Origin: a virus
DNA length: 56,301 bases
Strand: one strand, 5' to 3'
IMG/VR virus record: IMGVR_UViG_3300044684_000298
Location: 1 to 56,301 of that record
Shown: piece by piece, positions 39,754 to 47,443 of the stretch
Position numbering within the stretch: position 1 is the first letter of the stretch
Layout: every line of letters starts with the position of its first letter
The notes under the pieces: generated by a model
What the model saw: only the letters and a program-made list of their open reading frames with translations
The model's database searches: none
What the model was told of the DNA's origin: nothing
Made by a program: the position numbers and the translations under genes

Positions 39754-39825
39754 GGCGGCGGCACGGAAGCGCTGATACAGCGTCCGGACAGCGCAGGGGT
39801 GCGCACCCTGCCCGCGCCGCCGCCA
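39754..39825 (+). other. 72-base tRNA-sized element with acceptor-like stem, not a canonical tRNA
   Basis: GGCGGCG (39754-39760) pairs with CGCCGCC (39818-39824), followed by A, exactly the size and closing stem of a tRNA, between two real tRNAs. Inside are two hairpins (CGCT-N5-AGCG and GCAGGG-N7-CCCTGC), but no TTCRA T-loop and no acceptable anticodon loop. It may be a degenerate tRNA or a structured spacer. Confidence 0.35.
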
Positions 39826-39829
39826 CTCC

Positions 39830-39917
39830 GGAGGAGCCAGCCGAAAGACGGCGGCGGCAGCGCTCTCGAAAAGCGCCAGGGGTAACACCCGTGCGAGTTC
39901 GACCCTCGCCTCCTCCG
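39830..39917 (+). tRNA. tRNA-Ser (anticodon CGA)
   Basis: 88 bases. Acceptor GGAGGAG/CTCCTCC with discriminator G, D-stem GCC/GGC, anticodon stem AGCGCT/AGCGC around loop CTCGAAA, the long variable arm of class II tRNAs (CAGGGGTAACACCCGTG), and T-arm GCGAG-TTCGACC-CTCGC. It reads UCG, a frequent Ser codon in this GC-rich genome. CCA not encoded. Confidence 0.9.
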
Positions 39918-39949
39918 CTCCCGCCCACCCCTCACCCGGAGGCACCCTC

Positions 39950-40225
39950 ATGCCCCAGCAGCCTGATCACCGTCTGCTCGCCGAGTACCTGGCCGAGCCC
40001 CGCCGCGTACGCCGCGCCATCGACCTGGACCTCGCCCGCGCCTACCCGATCCCGCCCCGCCGGCCGAGCTACGGCCGTATCGCGGCCATCGTCCACAAGC
40101 GGCGGCCGTGGCCGCACCGGCCTGCCAGCGCGCGCTCCGGGCAGGCACGGGTCAACGCCAAGCGCAACGCCCGCGCCGCCTACTGGGCCGCCGCCACGCC
40201 GTTCCTGGCCGCACCCGCAGCCTGA
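39950..40225 (+). CDS. Small basic protein after the tRNAs
   Basis: 91 residues, ATG behind CCCGGAGGC. N-terminal helix DHRLLAEYLAEPRRVRRAIDL, then a strongly basic region (PPRRPSYGRIAAIVHKRRPW, RVNAKRNARAAYW). Probably nucleic-acid associated. Function unknown. Confidence 0.6.
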   Translation: MPQQPDHRLLAEYLAEPRRVRRAIDLDLARAYPIPPRRPSYGRIAAIVHKRRPWPHRPASARSGQARVNAKRNARAAYWAAATPFLAAPAA

Positions 40226-40260
40226 CCACCCGCCAGCCCTCACACCCCGGAGCCCCTTCC

Positions 40261-40638
40261 ATGCCCTCGTTCCTGCTGCGCCTCAGCACCCACGCGGAGC
40301 CGCACCACCCGGTCGCCCACACCGTCCACGGCGTGGGCCGCGTCGACGTCACCGACGAAGGCTGGGTCGCCTTCGTGGACGACCACGGCCGACTGCTGTA
40401 CCTCGTCCGCGACGACCACCTGCTGTCCGCCGAGCGCCTCACCCAGGACGGCGAGGACCAGGACGCGGACGCCGACTCCTGCGCCCAGGCGCCCGAGCAG
40501 CTGGACGGCGAGACCGTCGTCCAGGACAAGGCGGCCACGGTCATCGTGCTGCCGAGCTCCTGCTCCCCGGCGCAGGCCCTCGACTTCGCCACCGAGTACC
40601 TGAAGCGGGGCCGCGCGGCGCCGTTCACCGGCCGGTAG
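40261..40638 (+). CDS. Hypothetical protein
   Basis: 125 residues, ATG behind CCGGAGCCC. N-terminal beta-type half (VGRVDVTDEGWVAFVDDHGR), acidic linker (DGEDQDADADSC), helical C-terminus (CSPAQALDFATEYLKRG). No family recognised. Lies in the rightward run leading to the terminase. Confidence 0.6.
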   Translation: MPSFLLRLSTHAEPHHPVAHTVHGVGRVDVTDEGWVAFVDDHGRLLYLVRDDHLLSAERLTQDGEDQDADADSCAQAPEQLDGETVVQDKAATVIVLPSSCSPAQALDFATEYLKRGRAAPFTGR

Positions 40639-40642
40639 CCCG

Positions 40643-40837
40643 ATGGCCGCCATGGGCCCGGTCGAGGTCGTCTGCCCGGCCTGCGGCACACCGATCCGGC
40701 TGCCTGCCCGGCTCGTGATGGACCCGGTGAAGCCCGTCGCGCAGATCCTCCTCGACCTCGACCCCGTACGGGACCACGCCCGCGAGCACCAAGCGGTGCT
40801 GCCGGCCGCGCTCGAACGGTTCGGCCTCCCGTGGTGA
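40643..40837 (+). CDS. Small zinc-ribbon-like protein
   Basis: 64 residues, ATG four bases after the previous stop. VVCPACGTPIRL is half of a zinc ribbon; the remainder is helical (HAREHQAVLPAALERF). Function unknown; directly precedes the small terminase. Confidence 0.55.
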   Translation: MAAMGPVEVVCPACGTPIRLPARLVMDPVKPVAQILLDLDPVRDHAREHQAVLPAALERFGLPW

Positions 40838-40855
40838 CAGGCGGGAGGTGACCTG

Positions 40856-41308
40856 GTGGCAGCGTCCAAGGCCCAGCAGGCGGCGAGCGCCGACCGGCGC
40901 CGGGCGGCCGTCGAGCTGCGCATCGCGGGCAAGTCCTGGCAGGAGATCGCCGACCTCCTCCACTACGACAGCAAAGCCTCGGCCTGCACCGACGTGCGGC
41001 GAGCCCTGGAGAAGGCCGTCGCGAAGCTCAACGTGCCGCTGGAGGCCCACCGGCAGCTGGAACTGGACCGGCTCGACGCCATGCAGAACGCCCTGTGGGA
41101 CAAGGTCCTCGCTGGCGACACCAAGGCGATCGACACCTCGCTCCGGCTGATGGACCGCCGCGCGAAGCTCCTTGGGCTGGACGCGCCGCAGCGGCACGAG
41201 CTGACGCTGGAGAGCATCGATGCCGCGCTCGCTGACGTTGAAGAGCAGCTCGCCGCTGCTCGAAGCCAAGCGGCAGAAGCTGCTGGCGCTGAAGAAGGCG
41301 AGGGCTGA
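40856..41308 (+). CDS. Terminase small subunit
   Basis: 150 residues, GTG behind GGGAGGTGACC. N-terminal HTH: ADRRRAAVELRIAGKSWQEIA, LLHYDSKASACTDVRRALEKA. Helical middle (LDRLDAMQNALWDKVLAGD) and acidic end. It lies directly before the large subunit with an 89-base overlap. It recognises the packaging site and directs the motor. Confidence 0.8.
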   Translation: MAASKAQQAASADRRRAAVELRIAGKSWQEIADLLHYDSKASACTDVRRALEKAVAKLNVPLEAHRQLELDRLDAMQNALWDKVLAGDTKAIDTSLRLMDRRAKLLGLDAPQRHELTLESIDAALADVEEQLAAARSQAAEAAGAEEGEG

Positions 41309-42809
41309 GCTTCAGCGCCTGGAGACCGAGCGGCTCCGCCGCATCGACGTCTTCGGCAAGCTCGGCTACGTCCCCACCGACCGGCAGCGCGAGTTCCACG
41401 CCGCGGGCGAGTTCGATGTGCTGTACGGCGGGGCGGCCGGCGGCGGGAAGACCCGGGCGCTGCTGATGGAGGGCATCCGGGCGTGCGTGCGCCACCCCGG
41501 GCTGCGAGTGGGTGCGTTCCGGCGGACGTACGGGGAGCTGAAGGAGTCCCTGCTCGCCGAGCTGGCCGAGGTCGGGTACGCGCAGGCGCTCGGCGCGACG
41601 TGGAACGGCACCGAGTACGAGCTGCGGTTCGCGAACCGGTCGGTGCTGATGTTCCGGTACGCCGAGACCATCAAGGACGCCACACGCCGTCAGGGAGGGC
41701 AGTACCAGCTGCTGCTCTTCGACGAGCGGACGCTGACGCCCCCGGAGGTGTGCGCGTTCCTGGAGTCCCGGCTGCGCTCCGGCCGCGCCGACCGGCCCGT
41801 GCTCGGCATCCGGTCCGGGACCAACCCGGGCGGGGCCGGCCACGGCACGGTGAAGGCCCGCTACATCGACGCCACCGCGTACGGAACGAAGGTCATCACC
41901 GACCGGCGCGGCCGCCTGGTCCGCTTCATCCCCTCGAAGCTCGCCGACAACCCGCACGTCAACCCGGAGTACGCGGACGACCTGCGGAACCTGCCCGAGC
42001 AGCTCCGCAAGGCGTTCCTCGAAGGGGACTGGGACTCGTTCATGGGCCAGGCGTTCGGCGAGTGGAACCACGACCGGCACACCCTCGACCCCATCACGAT
42101 CCCCGCGGAGTGGCGGCGCGTGATGGGCGTCGACTGGGGCTTCGCGAACCCCTGGTGCGCCCTGTGGCTCGCCATCGACGAGGACGACCGGGCGTGGGTC
42201 TACCGGGAGCTGTACGCGGCGAAGGTGGGCGAGGTCGACCAGGCGAAGCGCATCCTCGCAGCCGAGGCCCTCGGCGAGCACGTCGCCCCCAGGTGGGCGG
42301 ACGACGCCATGTGGGCCACCCGGGGCGACGCCCAGCCGATCGCGTCCGTGTACGCGAAGACCGGCGTGCACCTCACCGAGGCCGGGAAGGGCGGCCGCGT
42401 CGCCGGCTGGCAGCGCCTGCGCTCCTACCTGGGCGAGGGCCCGGCCTGTGCGCACCACCGGGCGCAGGGATGGGACTCCTGCCCGCGCCTGCACGTGTTC
42501 CGGACGGCGGAGAACCTCATCCGCACCCTCCCAGCGCTGCCGTTCGCCACCACGGGCGACCCGGAGGACATCGACAGCAACGCCGAGGACCACGCGCCGG
42601 ACGCCCTCCGGTACGCGCTGATCAACCTCGGCGGCGGCCCGCGGTTCCCGGTCGTCGACGAGGACCAGGCGCCGGGCGTGGTGCAGGAGCTGAAGGCGCC
42701 GTTCGCCGCCACGTTGGCGCACAACCCGGACCCCGACGCCCCCGTGCGGGGCTTGGACGACGACGAGGTTCCGGAGCGGGGAAGGGTGGTGGCGTCGCCG
42801 TGGGTGTAG
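41220..42809 (+). CDS. Terminase large subunit (ATPase/nuclease)
   Basis: 529 residues from the ATG at 41220, with GGAGAG six bases upstream; it overlaps the small subunit by 89 bases. Walker A GGAAGGGKT (70-78), Walker B-type YQLLLFDERT, coupling region, and C-terminal nuclease Asp in MGVDWGFANPW plus a late acidic cluster (DIDSNAEDHAPDALRYAL). It pumps DNA into proheads and cuts it. The family is of the Terminase_6/3 type; cos or pac cutting cannot be told from it. Confidence 0.95.
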   Translation: MPRSLTLKSSSPLLEAKRQKLLALKKARAELQRLETERLRRIDVFGKLGYVPTDRQREFHAAGEFDVLYGGAAGGGKTRALLMEGIRACVRHPGLRVGAFRRTYGELKESLLAELAEVGYAQALGATWNGTEYELRFANRSVLMFRYAETIKDATRRQGGQYQLLLFDERTLTPPEVCAFLESRLRSGRADRPVLGIRSGTNPGGAGHGTVKARYIDATAYGTKVITDRRGRLVRFIPSKLADNPHVNPEYADDLRNLPEQLRKAFLEGDWDSFMGQAFGEWNHDRHTLDPITIPAEWRRVMGVDWGFANPWCALWLAIDEDDRAWVYRELYAAKVGEVDQAKRILAAEALGEHVAPRWADDAMWATRGDAQPIASVYAKTGVHLTEAGKGGRVAGWQRLRSYLGEGPACAHHRAQGWDSCPRLHVFRTAENLIRTLPALPFATTGDPEDIDSNAEDHAPDALRYALINLGGGPRFPVVDEDQAPGVVQELKAPFAATLAHNPDPDAPVRGLDDDEVPERGRVVASPWV

Positions 42810-44410
42810 TCGTTGACGCTGTCCGCCGCTTCGTCCGCCCCCACGACACCATCGCCGAAGCCACCGCCCCGCAGGTGGTGTACGCGGGGAACGGCCGGAC
42901 CCCGGCGCAGGTGCAGCGCCGCGGCTACGAGTACGGCATCCCGCGCGGCGGCACCACGGAGACCAACCAGGGCGGCGGGGACCTCGGCGGCGACCGCAAG
43001 GAACTCCTGGAGCAGCTCTACCAGGTGTACGCGACGTGCACCTGGTCGTCGGCGTGCGTCGACGCGATCGCCCGCACCGTCACCGCCGGCGGGCTCTACA
43101 TCGACTGGAACTCGGACGATCAGGAGGGGGCGAAGGCCCCGGCGAAGCCCGCGGAGGTGCTGCGCCTTCAGCAGCTGATCGACTACTGCAACCCGTACGA
43201 GGACATGCAGCAGTTGCTGCGCGGCCTGGTGACGGACCTCCAGGTCGCCGGGGATGCGTTCTTGGAGGTGGTGTGGTTCCTCGGCGAGCCAATCGCCCTG
43301 TACTCGCTGGACGCGGCGAGCATGCGGATCATCTCGGACCCGCACGGCGTGGTCACCCAGTACGTGCAGATCACCGACGACGGGCAGCGCGCCGAGTTCG
43401 AGCCCGACGAGGTCATCCACATCTCCATGGACACCCCCCGCTCGGGGCTGCACGGCATGTCGCCGACAGAGAAGGCGATCCTGCCGATCACCACCTGGCT
43501 CTACGCCTCCGGCCTGCTGAAGGAGACGATGCGCAAGGGCGACCCGCCCACGCTGCACATCGACTTCCCCGAGTCCATGTCGGACAACAGCATCCGCCGT
43601 TGGCTGCACCAGTTCCGCGTCCGGGTGCTCGGGCCGAAGAACAAGGGCGAGCCCATCACCACGGTGGGCGGCGCCCGGGTCGTCGAACTCCAGCCGTCGA
43701 AGCTCGCCGACCTCCAGTCCATCAAGGCCCAGGCGAGGGACGAGGTCCTTTCCGAGTACGGCGTCCCGCCGGCGCAGGTCGGCGTCATCGAGTCCGGCAA
43801 CCTCGGCGGCGGCACGGGCGATAGCCAGCGCAAGACGTTCCTGACGAACACCTGCGCCCCCGTGGCCGCGCTGATCCTGGAGAAGCTGAACTTCCACCTG
43901 ACCAAGCGCGGGTTCGGCATCGAGGGCTGGTGCCTGCGGCTGCGCGAGGTCGACATGCGCGACTCGCTGACGATCGAGCAGATCCGCGACCTCCGCATCC
44001 GTAACGGCACCTGGACGCTCAACCGCGGCCGCGCGGACATCGGCGAGCCGGGCGTGGACGGCGGCGACGATGCGGTGCTGATCGACCGGCAGAACCTGGT
44101 CCTCTGGAAGGACATCGCGATCATGTCCAAGGCCATCATCGCGAAGAACGCCGCACCCGGTTTGGTGGCGGGGGCGCAGGTCGACGGCATCGACATGCAG
44201 CCTCAGTCGGAGCCGCAGCCGGTGCCGCCGGAGCTGGCGGCGCACGCCGCGGCGAAGGCCGCCGGGGTGGAGCCGGGCCAGCCCCCGGCCCCTCCGAAGG
44301 ACGGCGGGAAGGCGGCGGCGGAGTCGGTCTACGACTGGCGCCACTACGCCGACGAGGAGGGCGACGACGATGACTTCGCCTCCCGACTCCGACGCGCCCT
44401 CGCCGCATGA
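42800..44410 (+). CDS. Portal protein
   Basis: 536 residues, GTG at 42800 overlapping the terminase end by 10 bases. Portal features: N-terminal clip-like region, stem motif DLQVAGDAFLEVVWFLGEP, HISMDTPRSGLHGMSPTEKA, and SEYGVPPAQVGVIESGNLGGG as in HK97-type/phage_portal families. Acidic, Pro-rich C-terminus. Forms the dodecameric ring through which DNA passes. Confidence 0.93.
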   Translation: MGVVVDAVRRFVRPHDTIAEATAPQVVYAGNGRTPAQVQRRGYEYGIPRGGTTETNQGGGDLGGDRKELLEQLYQVYATCTWSSACVDAIARTVTAGGLYIDWNSDDQEGAKAPAKPAEVLRLQQLIDYCNPYEDMQQLLRGLVTDLQVAGDAFLEVVWFLGEPIALYSLDAASMRIISDPHGVVTQYVQITDDGQRAEFEPDEVIHISMDTPRSGLHGMSPTEKAILPITTWLYASGLLKETMRKGDPPTLHIDFPESMSDNSIRRWLHQFRVRVLGPKNKGEPITTVGGARVVELQPSKLADLQSIKAQARDEVLSEYGVPPAQVGVIESGNLGGGTGDSQRKTFLTNTCAPVAALILEKLNFHLTKRGFGIEGWCLRLREVDMRDSLTIEQIRDLRIRNGTWTLNRGRADIGEPGVDGGDDAVLIDRQNLVLWKDIAIMSKAIIAKNAAPGLVAGAQVDGIDMQPQSEPQPVPPELAAHAAAKAAGVEPGQPPAPPKDGGKAAAESVYDWRHYADEEGDDDDFASRLRRALAA

Positions 44411-44528
44411 GCCGCCCGGCCCGTACGGCGATGAGCCGGAGCCACCGGACGTCGGCCCGGCGCACGCCCCCGACGGGGCACTCACGGCCGCCGGGGCGTG
44501 GCCGCTGATCCGCAAGCAGATCTTCTGA
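44370..44528 (+). CDS. Short Pro-rich ORF overlapping the portal end
   Basis: 52 residues, ATG inside the portal 3-prime end (41-base overlap), ends just before the next gene. Pro/Asp/Glu-rich start (TSPPDSDAPSPHEPPGPYG) and a short end AWPLIRKQIF. Perhaps a morphogenesis peptide, or chance. Confidence 0.45.
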   Translation: MTSPPDSDAPSPHEPPGPYGDEPEPPDVGPAHAPDGALTAAGAWPLIRKQIF

Positions 44529-44537
44529 GGAGTCCCC

Positions 44538-44798
44538 GTGCAGCCCACCATCGGACGCATCGTCCACTACCGGCTCAGCAGCGACGATGTGGCCCGCGTC
44601 CGGGCCCTTCCCACGGTCCACATCAACCCGGTGAACACCGGCGACACCTACCCCGCCGTGGTCGTCCGCGTCTTCGAGACCGCGACCAACGGCGAGGCCA
44701 ACCTTCAGGTGCTCCTCGACGGCCAAGCCCAGCTCTGGGTCACCAGCGCCAAGCCTGGCGACGGTCCGGGCACCTGGTCGTGGCCGCCTCGGGTGTGA
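44538..44798 (+). CDS. Small head-region protein
   Basis: 86 residues, GTG behind GAGGAGTCC. Reads as a small beta barrel: TIGRIVHYRLSSDDVARVRAL, YPAVVVRVFETATNGEANLQ, LLDGQAQLWVTS. Proteins of this form lie between portal and head genes in several actinophages. Role unknown. Overlaps the next GTG by four bases. Confidence 0.65.
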   Translation: MQPTIGRIVHYRLSSDDVARVRALPTVHINPVNTGDTYPAVVVRVFETATNGEANLQVLLDGQAQLWVTSAKPGDGPGTWSWPPRV

Positions 44799-45586
44799 CC
44801 GGCCGCACGCCCACGCTGCGCCTGGGGGAGCTGACGGGCGTGTGGGCCGCGGTCTACCGGCGGCGGGCGCGGCTGGAGGCCGACGCGGACGGGCAGGTCC
44901 TCGCGGTGTGGCGCGAGCTGCTCGACGCGGTCGACCTGGGCGACGTCGTTGACCTGGCGGCGGAGAACCCGCCGCCGGCCGGTGACGACGAGGCGTCCCG
45001 GCTGCGCCGCGCGCATCTTCAGCAGGTCCTCGCCGCGGCCGTCCTCGCCCGCCTTGCGGCCCTGGCGCGGGCGGACGGCTGGGCGCGGTTCACGGCCGCC
45101 CTGGCGGGCCTCCTGGCGGCCGCGCGGGCCGACGGGGAGGCAGCGGGCCATGCGGTCGCCACCGACGACGGCAGCGCCCTGGACGGCGGCCAGACGCCGC
45201 CACCGGGCGCGGCCGAGGAAGTCGGCGCCTACACCCTCGCGGCCGAAGCGATGCGCGGCATGGCCGCCACCGTCGCCAGGGCCCTCCTCGCCGCCGCGGC
45301 CGCCGGCCTGACGGCCGCGCAGCTCGCCCAGCTCGCCCGCGCGGTGCTGCGGGACGCGCTGCCGCTCACCCTCACCGTCGCCACCGCCGTAGGCGTCGCC
45401 TACACCGCGGGCATGGCCGCCGCCTACGCCGTGCTCGGCGCCGACCAGCTGGCGTTCGTGACCGCCGGGGACGGCCGCGTGTGCGCCACCTGCTCCCAGG
45501 CCGAGGACGACGGCCCGTACCCGGCGGCGCAGGCCCCCGCGCCGCCCCTGCATCCGCGGTGCCGCTGCACCCTGCAACCCGCCTGA
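44795..45586 (+). CDS. Mu F-like head morphogenesis (minor capsid) protein
   Basis: 263 residues, GTG overlapping the previous stop. Mostly Ala-rich helices; the C-terminus has GDGRVCATCSQAEDDGPYP and PPLHPRCRCTL, the zinc-binding end motif of the Mu F family. Family knowledge: a minor head protein bound to the portal and possibly ejected with DNA. Position after the portal fits. Confidence 0.85.
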   Translation: MTGRTPTLRLGELTGVWAAVYRRRARLEADADGQVLAVWRELLDAVDLGDVVDLAAENPPPAGDDEASRLRRAHLQQVLAAAVLARLAALARADGWARFTAALAGLLAAARADGEAAGHAVATDDGSALDGGQTPPPGAAEEVGAYTLAAEAMRGMAATVARALLAAAAAGLTAAQLAQLARAVLRDALPLTLTVATAVGVAYTAGMAAAYAVLGADQLAFVTAGDGRVCATCSQAEDDGPYPAAQAPAPPLHPRCRCTLQPA

Positions 45587-45595
45587 GGAGGGCCG

Positions 45596-47293
45596 ATGGC
45601 GCGCCGTATCGCCACCATCCGGGGCATCGCCATGCGCCCCGGCGTCAGCAAGAACCGGCGGCTCTACACCACGGAGAACATCACCCGGGCCTTCGAGCGC
45701 GCGACCGCCCGCCTGGCCGAGGACGGTAGCCGGCCGCTCACGATGTACACCCACCACGACGGAGCCAGGGACGCTACCCGCCTCGTCGGCCGCATCACCA
45801 AGCTGGTGAAGGAACGCGACGGAACGCTGCGGTTCCTCGGCGACATCGCTGACACCAAGCACGGCCGTGAGATCCACGCCCTGGTCGACACCGAGGACGG
45901 CGAGCCCGCGTTCCTGGACGGCGTGAGCATCCGCGGCCGCTGGGTCGGCCCGGTCCGCATGGTGCGCCTGTCCGACGGCAGCACGGCGGAGACGGCCGAC
46001 GACCTGGAGATCGACGGCATCGACTTCACCAGCAAGCCCGGCGTGGACGATGCCCGGATCGAGGGCGTCACCGCGGTGGCCGGCGCCGACCCGGCGGAGG
46101 CGTGGACCGGCGAGGGCCTGATCTTCGAGTCCGCGGACCACGTCCTGGTCGAGGCCACCAAGACCCCGTACGGGGACGTGGACTACGCGGACCCCGGCTA
46201 CCTGCCCGACAAGAAGAAGCGCTACCCCGTCAACAGCGAGCGCAGAGCCCGCGCCGCGTGGTCGTACATCAACCAGGCCGACAACGCCCGCAAGTACACG
46301 GCGAAGCAGCTCAAACGGGTCAAGGGCCGCATCAAGAAGGCGTTGCGCCAGTTCGGAGTGACCGTGACAGCAGAGACCGCGGCCCCGCTGGTGCCGCTCG
46401 CCGAGGACGCCACGTATGGAGCCGTGGCTGAGTGCTATGGCGACTCAGGCGCCGGGTTCTCCCTGACCGCCCGGAACGGGCCGATCACGGTGAACATCTC
46501 GGCGTACAACGGGATCGAGCCTGCGGAGCTCGCGGTGATCGCGAAGGCGGCGATGTGCGCGGCCTGCGACGCCCTGGCGGCGATGGACCCGGACATGGAC
46601 GCGGACATCGACGTGCCCGGGGCGCCGGACGCGGACACCGACAGCTCCATGGAGGCGGCGGCTCCGGGGCGTCCGGACGACGACCAGATGGAGTCGGCGC
46701 CGACGGCCGGCCAGTTCATCACGCCGGAACAGGCCGCGGCCCTTCAGGCGGCGAACCTCCCGCTCGGCACTGTCGTCACTCCGGCGGTGCTCGCCGAAGC
46801 CCTCGCTCAGACCGCCCCGGCCGCACCGGCCGCGGCCACACCAACACCTCAGGAGGTGCCCGCCGTGAGCGAGCAGCCCACCACTCCGGCCGTCGCTGAG
46901 GCGGCCACCACCACGCCCCCGGCCGCGCCGGTCATCCAGCTGACGGCGGAGCAGTTCCAGCAGCTCCTCGCCGGACGCGCCGCGCCGGTCGCCGAGACCG
47001 CACCCGCCGCGCCGGCCCCGGCTGCGCCTGCGGCTCCGGTGGCGGAGACCGAGGAGCAGCGCATCGCCCGCCTCGTCGAGGCCCGCCTCGCCACCGAGCG
47101 CGAGCAGCTGCTCGAGACCGTCCGCAACGAGGTCCGCCAGGCCGGCCCCGCGCGGAAGGGCCTGTCGCGGCCCCGGCCGGGCGCGGTCACGGAGACCGCG
47201 GACCCGGAGAGCCCGGAGGCGCAGCGCGCCGCCTACAACGAGGCCCTCGTGAACTGGGTCTCGAACGGCCGGTACTCCAACTACGAGGACTGA
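45596..47293 (+). CDS. Capsid maturation protease fused to scaffold, with DUF6582-like insert
   Basis: 565 residues, ATG behind GAGGAGGG. Residues 1-175 look like a prohead serine protease: His in YTHHDGA (53/54) and Ser111 in LDGVSIRG are the likely catalytic pair. Residues ~189-254 (YADPGYLPDKKKRYPVNSER, YINQADNARKYTAKQLKRVK) match the DUF6582 helical domain. Residues 425-565 are Ala/Thr/Pro-rich with a charged coiled coil (EEQRIARLVEARLATEREQ) typical of scaffolds. A well-placed internal start at 46865 suggests a separately made scaffold. Confidence 0.82.
   Translation: MARRIATIRGIAMRPGVSKNRRLYTTENITRAFERATARLAEDGSRPLTMYTHHDGARDATRLVGRITKLVKERDGTLRFLGDIADTKHGREIHALVDTEDGEPAFLDGVSIRGRWVGPVRMVRLSDGSTAETADDLEIDGIDFTSKPGVDDARIEGVTAVAGADPAEAWTGEGLIFESADHVLVEATKTPYGDVDYADPGYLPDKKKRYPVNSERRARAAWSYINQADNARKYTAKQLKRVKGRIKKALRQFGVTVTAETAAPLVPLAEDATYGAVAECYGDSGAGFSLTARNGPITVNISAYNGIEPAELAVIAKAAMCAACDALAAMDPDMDADIDVPGAPDADTDSSMEAAAPGRPDDDQMESAPTAGQFITPEQAAALQAANLPLGTVVTPAVLAEALAQTAPAAPAAATPTPQEVPAVSEQPTTPAVAEAATTTPPAAPVIQLTAEQFQQLLAGRAAPVAETAPAAPAPAAPAAPVAETEEQRIARLVEARLATEREQLLETVRNEVRQAGPARKGLSRPRPGAVTETADPESPEAQRAAYNEALVNWVSNGRYSNYED
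46865..47293 (+). CDS. Internal in-frame scaffold protein (nested start)
   Basis: AGGAGG at 46851-46856 stands 8 bases before a GTG in the same frame as the protease gene, at its codon 424. Translation from it would give a 142-residue scaffold made of the Ala/Pro-rich linker and coiled coil. The nested protease/scaffold arrangement is known from lambda C/Nu3. The Shine-Dalgarno in the middle of a gene is the key evidence. Confidence 0.65.
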   Translation: MSEQPTTPAVAEAATTTPPAAPVIQLTAEQFQQLLAGRAAPVAETAPAAPAPAAPAAPVAETEEQRIARLVEARLATEREQLLETVRNEVRQAGPARKGLSRPRPGAVTETADPESPEAQRAAYNEALVNWVSNGRYSNYED

Positions 47294-47375
47294 CCGGCCC
47301 CCGCATCATCCGAAGCTGACTGACCGCCACCCGCACAGGTCGGGTGGTGCCGGACCCGGCAGGAATGGTCGCCCC

Positions 47376-47408
47376 GCCCCCGAGAGCGCACGCCGCCCGG
47401 GGGCTTTC
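47376..47408 (+). terminator. Hairpin upstream of the capsid gene
   Basis: GCCCCCG (47376-47382) pairs with CGGGGGC (47398-47404) followed by TTTC. It lies between scaffold and capsid genes and may tune their ratio. Confidence 0.6.
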
Positions 47409-47443
47409 GCATGCCCACCCTTCCTGCCCCTGGAGGCACCACC

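Noticed and set aside
39535-39935. Leftward ORFs across the tRNA genes (about 80-137 codons)
   Set aside because: They run antisense to two well-formed tRNAs and show no domain or ribosome site.
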